Below are positions 1 to 10,300 of a stretch of 64,000 nucleotides of DNA, in pieces. Within the stretch, counting starts at the first letter, position 1. Every line of letters starts with the position of its first letter. Under the pieces are notes generated by a model, which saw nothing but the letters and a program-made list of their open reading frames with translations, had not been told where the DNA came from and ran no database searches. This DNA is from Siphonodentalium dalli (taxonomy: Eukaryota; Mollusca; Scaphopoda; Gadilida; Siphonodentaliidae), in assembly GCA_032622095.1 (NCBI GenBank), contig CP136066.1, forward strand, positions 147,963,559-148,027,558, given 5' to 3'. The translations under genes and the position numbers were made by a program.

Positions 1-1740
1 GACGTGTTGCGACGACAACTGACTGTGACGTTGGCGTCGCGTTGCGCCCAGGACCATTCGGCGTAATTAACAGTGCAGCGGCTTGCATTGTGCCAAAATT
101 GTGCACTTTGTGATAAAAGCACCAAACTTGGCATATTTACTTTCGATGGTGCTTGAAAACGAGAAAGAAGAAGAATGCCAAGCTCAATTTTGCCTGTAGC
201 TTCCATGCATGGTAACCGATTTTCAAATTGGCTACCGAAATCCAATCTGTGTGTCGATATAGGAGTCAAAAATGCTTGCTTTTCCAATCACATTTTAATG
301 CAAAATTGAATTAGTTTATAACTTAGTGTAATTGGATGTTTAATCGGAATATGCATGTGCTGTTCAAACAAGAATTGCTGAACATGGTGTCTAAAATGGC
401 TTACAGTGTGGCCTCATTTAACGAAAAATTACGATAATTTAATTATTTAGTTGCGTGTATTCTTCTAATCTTATCTTAAACAATTAGCACAGTGAAACCG
501 ACGACATGATATATAGAACAACTGACTTACATGTCAGATACAATAAAACTATTCACATAATATTTGTTCCAGGCGCATTATCACCGCGCAGTATATGTAT
601 GACTAGTCATTCGTTGGGGTCCATGCAGCGGTGCTACTGTCGCATTTTTCTCGACGTTTATCACATGCATATTGGGCCAATAGCTTTGCGACAAAATTTT
701 GCAAAATCGTGACAGACGTTTCTAAAGCAAGATACTTTTCCGATATGTGGAGTGGGACAAGGGAAACAGTTTTGCGGGGGTTGGGCAGAAATAATGTACT
801 TCACTGAAGGTAACGGTCCCAACTCAAAACTGCATGTTTTTCTGTGTCTTTTCTGAGCCTATATCGCAATAAACATATAATTAATTACTCAGGAGAAATT
901 CCATAATTGTAAACGACGCAAAGCAAAATCGCTCACAAAGTCACTTAAATCGCGAAATTTTGAGTTAGGACCTTCACCTACATTGAAGTACATTATTAAG
1001 AAACACATAATAACTAAGAAATATATTCCCCGCGTTAGTTTTTCTTCTTTACAAGGTTCCCTGTCAAAACTTCAAAAAGTTCCAAGGTTTTGTACTGGTG
1101 GAGTACGATCTCAACGGGCGTTAGCAATATCTGAGTGTCATGACATGTTCTAAGCTCGACCAGTCGTCACGCTGTGGGTAATTCGACAAGTTTGTTCGGA
1201 AATCTATACAGCGTAGGTACGGTGTGTGTTGAAGTACATGTATAACTGTTACGAAATGTGTTCGCACGAGCCATGTCCATTTAAGGAAATTTTGGCGTTC
1301 AAATTTCACAAGCTCGAAAAATATTGATGAAATCATTTGAACATTTATATATTATCAACGACCATTACGCCCATAGTATGGGTATTTACTGCGAAGCTGA
1401 TCTGACCGGGTCAATGGAGCGATGGGGATATCTTGCAGAACAACACATTTCAGTTTTCACGCGATGCGAGTTATTTCGGTAAATATACAATAAACTGTTT
1501 TATCTGCCAAATATTACGACAAATAAAAAAGCGTTAATTGCTCTCGATGGTTAGGTGTGAACAATGGCTGGGCAACTCTGGAAGATTTTATTGCCGGAAC
1601 ACAATGCCGATGAAGTATGTCTCAGTTGGAATGTAGACTAAATGTTGTATTGCGAAGTGTCGGGTGTGTATTTAATCCGATTAGTAGATTTTTGATCAGC
1701 ATTTGTGGTGTGGTGAATGAGAAACTTGCAGTGAGAAGCA
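1..1740. repeat. Partial diverged copy (unit 0) of the array unit's right arm
   Basis: This stretch aligns with 13605-15844 of unit 1, with the same order of landmarks: the 'gttgcgacgacaact' start, the TTAA site near 1281, and the 'gcagtgagaagca' end. It carries many more substitutions and small indels than the later units show among themselves, so it is an older duplicate. It holds no convincing gene. The homology stops abruptly at 1740, exactly where element B begins in the other units. Confidence 0.85.
1281..1284. other. Empty TTAA target site (MITE-free allele)
   Basis: The sequence reads 'catttaaggaaattttgg'. The homologous place in units 1, 3 and 4 is split at TTAA by a 353-397 bp MITE. 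Unit 0 therefore preserves the pre-insertion site. Confidence 0.8.
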
Positions 1741-2449
1741 GTAGCTGTTGTAATAATTTGAAGGATTAGTCGTTTTAACGGATTTCTGAGGTGGTGCATT
1801 CATGAAACCAATATAGTTTATATCATAATTTATATATATGCCTAATAATATGATCTTGAGAGCGTTACCATTTCTAACTATGGTTTTCTTGTATTTATAT
1901 GGGGGCTGGATTCATATGGTGAGCTAGCAACAATTTATATATAGCTCATTCGCTATCGTTTTCGGTCGAGTAATTAAGAGGTGACGAATACGACGAACAC
2001 TCATGCACTTCGAGGTGAGCGGCCATTTTCATGCAAATTGTGACGTAGTTTCCCGGCCCTGGTGCATGTTTAACATCAACGTAGATGGCCAGTGGCGTTA
2101 AAGGCCATCTTGGTATACCATTGAGTTCCCAAAATTTCAGTAATCACTTTGTTGACATAATAGAAAATATCCGATCGACGTATACTTTATGCCCAGTAAT
2201 GCTGGCCTCTACGCAGGAGGGATATCACATATTAGTTCAGTCAAAATTTATGAATACATTGCCCCCCCCCCCCCCGTGGTTTGTACGGTGCAGAATTTCT
2301 GTTCAATATTAGTTCACACAATGTTGTTCACCTTGAGCGTGTTCATAGATTGTGCATACAAAATATTCAAGGACTTCCAACCAGGACCAAAACTGATTTT
2401 CTTTAGTTGGTATCCCACCTCTTATGGTGTACATCGAAAAGAGAACACT
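1741..2449. other. Single-copy non-coding stretch, nothing recognised
   Basis: No long or recognisable ORF is present, and the stretch is absent from all later units. It contains a run of about 12 C at 2264-2275. It is probably decayed transposon sequence upstream of element D. Confidence 0.5.
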
Positions 2450-3600
2450 TTAAATGTTTCGGTCGTTATGCTGTCTCACCTTGCAAAAAACAGTCCGGGA
2501 AATTTTCGTGATGCGTTTGTTAGATGCTACTTTCGGTGGCTCGAAAGCAACTTCATTTTCTTCCGAATTAATTCAAATTCTTAGCGATCGACAGCCCTCT
2601 TATTACACCGAAACCTTTATTCACACTTCTCATTTTCCAGAGAAACTAGCATGGAAGCAAGCCTGCCAAGAAGCCTCAATCTTTCATTAAAAAACTGGGT
2701 GGACTTCTCGTGTTACTTCAAATTCCGAGTTAAGCAGATTCATGCGGGTTCACGATATATATTCCATGTCCGACCTATGGAAAACTTGTGCGAAATTTCC
2801 TGCTGAGAAAAGATATCATTTATCTTAGTATCTCAGATTATCTGTACTCTGCCCAGTTTGTCTAAAGTTGTGTGCACTATATGTAAAACAAGATGCCATG
2901 ATTATTATCGAGTGCCCAGAGCTGGCCACGGTACGAAATAGAATATGGTACACATTTATTGATTGTTTCGGTATCGATTGCTTTGTGCACATTGATAATC
3001 TTCAACCTGACCAACAGCTGCTTTCATTTCTAGAGAAGAAGCCAGATTTGGTTCCACTTGACATACATGCTCATCAATTGATTAGATTCTTCGCAAAATC
3101 AACAAATTCATTGTGGAATATGTATCTTCACGGTCCCAAGATCTTATCACCTATACCTAATAAATTTCAACTGTACATCGATGAAAATGCCCAATTTGAA
3201 TTCTCAATAAATTATAACCAGTCTGCGGTCTCGCGCTGTGGATCCACTGAGGGACTCTCGGCCTGTGAGGGCGTCTGTCCAAGAGGACAGCTATTCACTT
3301 TGTCGCCTGGGTCGCTGCTCACACAGCCAGAGACCATGAGTGAGTCCACAGCTTGGACCCGCAGACTCTGATCTGTAGTGTATGGTATACTTGTAAACCA
3401 ACGCATGATAATGTATACATGAGCTTTTAACTATGGTGCATGTTTTGTATGTCTAGGATGGGGAAGCGAGGCCATCTCGGTGGTCGTATGACCATAGTGT
3501 AAATATGTTCTTTTCTACTGAACTGTTCTTTTTCTACATGTTTGTTGTTATGTTACTTGTAACTCTTCATATGGTAGAGGATAGAAATAAATATATATAT
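2450..3600 (+). mobile_element. Non-LTR retrotransposon D, 3' end remnant
   Basis: One forward frame, broken by stops near 2688 and 2826, encodes the C-terminal part of a reverse-transcriptase polyprotein. A 'FPEKLAWKQACQEA' stretch and an 'HDIYSMSDLWKTCAKFP' stretch precede 'IIIECPELATVRNRIWYTFI', then a leucine-rich end with 'KSTNSLWNMY'. That order matches the post-RT tail of a family of invertebrate LINEs, whose Cys-His knuckle is followed by 'ECP.L...R..FW'. The 3' UTR runs to about 3600 and contains an AATAAA at 3586-3591. The endonuclease and RT core are missing, so it is 5'-truncated, and the stops show it is dead. Clade assignment from this tail alone is not safe. Confidence 0.65.
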
Positions 3601-3675
3601 AATATTCCTGGGTGTGGGATCGGGGTTAAAGATGGTTAAAGATGTCACCAGACTTCCATGCAAACTCACCGTTAC

Positions 3676-3721
3676 AACAACAACCACAACAACAACAACA
3701 ACAATAACAACAACAACAACA
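3676..3721. repeat. ACA trinucleotide microsatellite
   Basis: A nearly pure run of ACA/CAA units with a few interruptions follows the end of element D. Confidence 0.9.
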
Positions 3722-4276
3722 TATTTTTTTTATAATATGTAATTTATTGTTATTAACATATAGCGACTTCTGTAAAACAGAAGAATTTGTTAAACACGAC
3801 ACATAATATAGACTAGCATATAGAACAAAATCATTGTTGCTGGCATAGTGATTGTTATTGTCCCTCTACATTACCAAATATAGAAAAAAATGGATATTCC
3901 ATTTTATATCTCATAAACTGACCAAGGTGCCAAGCGTTAGCTCGAACATGTTCTGTTTTGTGACCCCCCCCCCACAATAAAAATCTCGTTCACTAAATTT
4001 TACTCAATAATTACTCAACCGTAGTGTAAGTATACCACCAAGCAACGTTGACTAAAGTGTTGAGTAAACTATTTATACTCAACAAGTTGAGTAAAATTTT
4101 AACTCAAAATGCACTGAAAGTAAAATAGATTTTGCTCAACAGTTGACTGAAAAATATAGCTTTATTAGAAAAGGAGTTGGCTATAGGACTACTTGTTGGA
4201 AGAATGATCGAAACTGAACTGTATGATATATCCAGAATCATCGATCGAATCAGAATTGGAAATATCGGGTATGGGT
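3722..4276. other. AT-rich non-coding DNA with dispersed TTGAGTA motifs
   Basis: No ORF stands out. Between about 4005 and 4150 the motif ACTCAA / TTGAGT recurs on both strands several times, which suggests a decayed palindromic repeat. I cannot name it. Confidence 0.4.
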
Positions 4277-4343
4277 ATATGCGCTCGTTGTTGGGGTAGG
4301 TCCCACTGTTGCATACAAACGTCCATCTGTTTGGTGTCCAAAG
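4277..4343 (-). pseudogene. Diverged relic of the array gene's terminal exon
   Basis: Read on the minus strand, the block encodes FGHQTDGRLYATVGP followed by a TSAY. The start of exon 5 in the array genes encodes GHKADGHLHATTGP, also followed by TSAY. Both the DNA ('tatatgcgctcgt', 'aggtccc', 'gtccatctg') and the protein frame are conserved, with many substitutions. The frame reaches a stop about 8 codons later, and the similarity fades on both sides. This looks like a fragment of an older paralogue lying outside the recent array. Confidence 0.65.
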
Positions 4344-4602
4344 CAGGTTACATTAACAAAACCTATCCCCTGTCACGTGCGGATAACAATTTATGTTAAT
4401 TGTTCAAGCATATCTACTTAGTATGTACGTTTATTTTAGACCATTCGTTGCATTTGTTTCCTGATGTTTGCATGTATATGGAAGCATAAGGAGTGTATCG
4501 GTTATGGCAGATATATCAGGCTGCCTCCTGACAGGTGGTTGCTGCCTGTTCCTCTTCCCACCTGGATAACAGGTAGCCGTTGATTAGATATATCTGATCA
4601 TC
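4344..4602. other. Non-coding spacer between exon relic and element A
   Basis: No gene is recognised. A 10-bp inverted repeat (cagatatatc at 4508, gatatatctg at 4587) flanks a pyrimidine-rich core. Confidence 0.35.
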
Positions 4603-6180
4603 CTACATGTTTTTTTCCATAACGGATGGTCTCGAATTTGTCAGAAGCATTTTCAATTTTCTCAAGCTATATTCGGTTCTAGAATATACTGGGAATAATA
4701 ATTCTATTGACTGGTTAAGACACTGGCAATCTATTAAATAGTGTGGTTCATCTCCTATCTCATTTTGTCCATCCTGAGCATAAACGTTTATCTTTAGGGA
4801 TATTATTCCAACTACCGGATTCAATGGGTAAATTATGGTTTCGTGTTCTAAATCTTGCGAGCGTATATATATCTTTCTGACTTTTTGCGTACAGGTAATT
4901 TTCGAAATTGAATTCATCTTTTATGATGGAATAAAATTGACCTTTATGTGACAAACTGATATTAATATACCACCCTTCAATAAACTGGTCCCGCAATATT
5001 CGTGCAACTGGTACACGTATTCAGTCTCTGTTCAAATTTTGATTCTGATCATTCCAAACATCTGACATACCACAATGGTCCAGGAAACCTTTAACAGCTG
5101 ATAACCATTATGACAGAAAAGTATAGCGTCTCGAAATTTACTGTATAAGAGTGAATACAATGAGTTAGATGGTTTCATGTTGTGAGATATAAGTGAAGTC
5201 CAGAATTTGATAAGTCTTGACTTAAAGATAATTTCACGGTTTCACCGACACCATAAATGATGCTGTTGAAGATTTTAGGCATAGCATCATTTTGGAAAAA
5301 TTTCAGATGTACTCTCTCTATCACGCTGGTGTCACATAATCCCCATACTTCGCATCCATATGTTAATATTGGTAGTATCGTTTGATCGAAAAGTTTTAGT
5401 GAATATTTGATATATAAGTTATTTCTTCAGCTCATCTTGATAAGCTCATACAAAGTTGTAACAGCCTTATTTGAAGCAAATTTTTTCATCGCTTTGAATG
5501 ATCCTGTTCTACCGAAAATGACTCTGAGATAACTGAATGTATCAACGTAATCAAAAACAATTCCGAGTTGCTCAAGACCTGAGATGCATTATTAAGACCC
5601 TTCACATTTGCGTCAGAGAGAAAACATTCGAGATCGTTAACATAGTGAGAATAAAAACGGCGAGAGGTTAACCCCTTGTCTGACTTCGACATTAGACACA
5701 AAAGTTCCGGACACCTGGCCATTCAAGACCACTTTGGATTTAATCCCGCGGTATATATTAGTAATGATATTTAGCATCTTGCTATTAATTCCAGATATTC
5801 CCATTATACCATAGACCTTCCCTCCACACATGCAAAATCGAATGCTTTTTCCGGGTCCACAAAAGCGCAATATAAATGTTTTATTTTGTAGTGTAATCTT
5901 GCTAAGTCAATCAAAGAATTGAGGAAAAATGGATTTTCGGTTGTGGAATATCTTGTTCTGAGTCCACTCTGAAATTTTGAGATCAAATTTCCTGACTGAG
6001 AAATTGAATTAAGCCTGAGATTAAGAACATAGGTAAATAGCTTCCCAAAACAACTAAGAATAGTTATGCCACGATAATTCCCCAGATCACGTTTCTTATA
6101 TATCGGGATTATATTACCCACCAACAAACTATCAGGCACAACACGCCACGAACTGAAAGGATGTGATCTCAATATTAACT
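4603..6180 (-). mobile_element. Non-LTR retrotransposon A, 3' half with complete 3' coding end
   Basis: The broken minus-strand frames read in order through a reverse transcriptase. RT finger/palm pieces come first (NIIPIYKKRDLGNYRGITIL, then FQSGLRTRYST, then VRQGVNLSPFLFSLC), then a thumb segment (LFDQTILPILTYGCEVWG). A C-terminal region with NEIGDEPHYLIDCQC ends at a stop at 4603. About 195 nt covering the YADD box and what follows are missing here but present in later units. The element is 5'-truncated near 6180, where unit sequence begins. This is the only copy whose 3' half continues naturally beyond 5432; later units switch there to element B. Confidence 0.75.
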
Positions 6181-6443
6181 GAGGGTGCAGACAAGGGGAG
6201 GTATATAAGGAAATAAAATGTTAAATGGGTTAAACATGTTCGCCACTGGATGGTTATTTATAATGAAAGTAAGAATATTTTAGTTCTGTGATTTTTCATG
6301 CTATTCTTGGTATTAATGGTTTAAAAATTGAATGACGTTTCAGCTGTATCCACAATGAAGGCCTTGATGCACTTTAGCTTCCCCTATATATGTGAGCTGT
6401 ATGTCAGTGAATATCCAATCATAATATGTTAACGGTCAACAAA

Positions 6444-6449
6444 TTTATT
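6444..6449 (-). promoter_or_regulatory. Candidate polyadenylation signal, gene 1
   Basis: An AATAAA on the minus strand lies about 180 nt downstream of the exon 5 stop codon. The equivalent hexamer in unit 2 is at 18152-18157. Confidence 0.4.
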
Positions 6450-6628
6450 AAGACAATCAACTTAAAACTAAAAATTAAAGATTTTTTTTTTACAGAAAAT
6501 ATGTTGGCTAAATGGAAAATTGACACCCTTATCGTCTTTCACAAGCGATGCGTCCTAGTCTCGGCGTATCTATGATCTCGCAAAGCCCAACAATTGTAGG
6601 AGACAGGGCAATGTTAATATCTCTGTTT

Positions 6629-7353
6629 TTAATTATTATCTGTATTGTGCCGCCTGGTGCAAGAAAAGATGGTCGCAAATGCACGTCTCATACGTCTTAG
6701 GAATCCTTTCTTCGGCGCAGCAGCCAGATCATCTTGAACATTCACATGCTTGCAAGTTTCAATTGAACTGAGTTGTCTGACATTGCATATGTCGCTGCCG
6801 TTTTCACTGTTGGTGGATTCGACGTCTGTATTTATCGCTGCGTCTGCGTCATATTCTTGCCCGAACGAGCCAGAAACATTATCGGTTACTTCCGGACCAT
6901 CAACGAGAATATCTGCTCTTTTACCAGAGCCGCCAACTGCGGTTAGACTCGTACTCGCAGTATTTTCTTCCTGCTCGTCAGATGTTTCTTCAGAATTATT
7001 CCGATGTTCCGAGGTAGTCGTTGATGAGTTTTGTGACGATGCATTATGTTCGGAGAATCTATTGACGTCCTTGGTGCGGGTCACACCTATTGGAGCACCA
7101 CCATCAGCGACGGTCTTTGCGGTCGCGGTTGGTTTGTATTCTGTAGCAGTATCATCAGATACAGTGGTCGGCGAGGATCCGACCGCAGCTGGTGGTACAT
7201 GTACTTTCGAAATGTCACATACTATATCGGTGGACACGTCGCGGGCTACACATGTGACATCAAGATCTGCATCGAGTTTATATGCGCTCGTGATTGAGTT
7301 AGGTCCCGTTGTTGCGTGCAAATGTCCATCTGCCTTGTGTCCATCTTGGATTG
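6629..7353 (-). CDS. Gene 1 exon 5 (terminal; acidic Ser/Thr-rich tail)
   Basis: The acceptor is 'tatttgacag' followed by CA, which joins the phase-1 G of exon 4 to give Ala. 240 further codons lead to a stop at 6629. Composition is rich in S, T, D, E, N and A with no fold motif. The last 30 residues switch to basic and aromatic (KKGFLRRMRRAFATIFS). Confidence 0.8.
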
Positions 7354-10300
7354 CTGTCAAATAAATATCACGTCGGTCAATATCATTATGGGGAAATGTG
7401 TGGTCATAATTGCATTGTAATATTCAGACATTTATATATTGCATTATTGCATGCAAATTTTTGCTGGTGGATCGCGCACATAATTGATATGTAATTCAAA
7501 CCACCACCACCACCACCACCACACCATACCACTGACCACAGTACCATGAGCCCTGATGTTACACAGATTGGTGAATATGAGCATCACCCGTTATAATCTA
7601 CCTGGACTATATATAAAGTTTGTTGGTGAATATGAGCCCTGGTGTTACACAGATTTGGTGAATATGAGCCTCACTCGTTATAATCTACCTACATGGACTA
7701 TATATAAACCCAGTTGGTGAATACGAGCCCTGATGTCAATGCCAAGCTTGCTCGAGAATTCGTATACCATCACTTGGAAGATCAATCTAGATGTAAACTA
7801 TCAATTTTCCGGGAATGGAACCAGTTCCGACTGCTTGGTGCAATTAACGTATTGATTGAGTCCCAGACATTCTGGATGTATGATACATTATATGATTCGT
7901 AACATTTATACTTACCATTATTATTGGTCATGCTGTCACGAACAATCACTGCATCAAATACGTCTTCGACCGTATTACCTAAAATAAAGGAGCATTATTT
8001 TAAGAAGACATCATGTATAATATAGCGTACACTCATTCCGTTAATTTTCAGAGTTATCACACCAAACCTCTCAGTGTTTTCTGACATTTTAAATTCTCCA
8101 ACCAATATATATAGTGTGTGTTTTTCAGACCAACTACGAACATATTTTAAAATGGCAATGCTCCGCCGGTTGTGTTATTTTCCCTAAACCTTACAGTGTG
8201 TGTGTCGGCGTGAACTTTTACAACGGTAAGAACACATAGTTACCAATCTAAGGATTTGTTATCAATGGGATAATGCATGCACGTGAGCGCGTCAGTTATA
8301 AATTTGTTGTAGATAGATAGATAATTTTTTAATGGCTAAAAGATGCAAAATTTGCAGACATATGAGCATAAGCATATATACAAAAGAGTAACACAGAGTG
8401 TGACATTCATATAGTATAAATATAAAAAGTATAGATATATAAATATAACAAGAATGCAGCTTGACAGTTCTGTAGAGGGACAAGATAGTGAATAAACCTA
8501 GCTTAGTAATGACTACTAAATAGATACTCGTACCTGTATATATATACAACATGAAAAATCAACCCGTGCTATCCCACCCTCCTCCCTCAACAGGACTGTC
8601 ATGTTGCTTAAGAGATACTAGTAAGAGTAACAACAGCTCTTCGCCACCTGCATATACACACTGCTACCATGTATGGCCGGCTTTAGACTGGCATGTCCAT
8701 GACCGAAAGATGGAATCCCCAAATACAGACAGCAGTGACAATATATGCAGCTGGCCAAGTACTGTCATCGTACATAGAAAGATAGAGAGGAAAATAGAGT
8801 AGTAGAAGAGAAATATACATATGAATACGCTCGTCTGACAAGTCATGCCATCGATTGCCATCAAGGAGCGCACAGGAAAGCAAGCCAAAGCTTGCTTATT
8901 TCCACTGTGGTCATTAATGGTAACCGACCACATGACTGACCAGGCCACAGCACAAGTTCTCATAAGGTCGTACGGTATTATTAACAGCATGATTTACACC
9001 ATTAATAATATACAAAGTCAGATTCCTCAGTACTTAAAATTTTATCGAATAATTCCTGTTTTATTAGGTGATTCTATGTAGCCAAGTTGCAGTTAGGTTC
9101 AATATATTTTACATAATTATTCCACAATGTGATTCCTGTGTAGAAAAAGCTATTGTAACCAAATACCCTAACATGAGGCACAGATAATCTAAAGATTCCA
9201 GACCGGAGATTATATTTACAATGAGTGTTCGAAAATTGGAACCCATCTCTTAGGTAGGTAGGATCTTTCCCATCTGTTATATTTTTCATGATAGTCAGCT
9301 TTCTTTGGGAAACTCTGGATTCAACAGGAAGCCATTTAATGGTTTTAAACTCTTCATAACCTATATGTGAAAATCTATCCAAGCTCAGAACAAACCGGAT
9401 TAATTTGTTTTGAAATATTTGTAGTTTATTTTTGGTAGTTGTACTCAAAGAGCTATACCAAATAGAGGATGCATAATCGAGGTGGCATTGAATTAATGAG
9501 TTAGCAAGTAGTTTCTTTGTGAAAGGGGTTAGAAAGTCAGCCTTTTTATATAAAAATTTGAGACGAGCAGTTACTTTATTTAGTACCTGTTTGGCCATTT
9601 GTTCCCCAGTGAGACTTTCATCGAGACAGGCACCCAGATATTTCACCTCCTTGACGGATTGAATATTGATACCATTGCAGCAGATTGCAAGTTCGGGACA
9701 TTTATTAATTTTGCGTTTGGAGCCAAAATAAGATGGATTCTGTTTTACCTAAATGAAGTGACAATTTGTTGTCGACTAGCCAGTGGCTTAGTGATGTTAA
9801 TTCAGTACTCAGCTGATCTGCTATCACTTTTGAATCATTTCCCGAGACTATCAAAGCTGAGTCATCTGCGTACAGTAGTAACTTGCAATTTACGGCTGCA
9901 ACGGCATCATTCACGTATAATAAAAACAGAAGAGGTCCCAACATTGACCCTTGGACACCACACGTGATATTCATAGCATGTGAGTGTGTTGCACTTATGT
10001 CAGTAATTTGGGTCCTGTCTGGCAGATATGATGAGAACCATGTTAAGGTGTTATTATCGCTGCCTAGAGCACTTAATTTGTCCAAAAGGATAGTATGGTT
10101 CACAGTGTCAAATGCTTTCTGGGGGTCAATAAAGACCATTCAAGTAAGCGATCCTTTATCCATGTTCCTTCTAATAGAGTCGGTGAGAGAGATAAGGGTA
10201 GATTCGGTTGAGAAGCCAGCTCTAAACCCCGATTGATGCTCATATAATAAATTATTCTGTGTTAGGTATTCTTCCATTTGTTTATAAACAATTTTCTCCA

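Noticed and set aside
6750-7364. 204-codon plus-strand ORF antisense to exon 5, open in four of five units
   Set aside because: It is an exact antisense shadow of a Ser/Thr-rich exon that rarely gives stops on the other strand. Exon 5 has splice-phase support and the antisense frame has none.
7714-7902. 62-codon plus-strand ORF (LAREFVYHHLEDQSRCKLSI) conserved in all units
   Set aside because: It opens with TTG inside a minisatellite and has no recognisable motif. Conservation is no higher than in neighbouring intron sequence, so recent duplication explains it.
8664-8990. 108-codon minus-strand ORF with hydrophobic FICIFLFYYSIFLSIFL
   Set aside because: The hydrophobicity comes from a purine-rich 'agaaagatagagagg' tract read in antisense. 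It has no splice context and is broken in unit 3.
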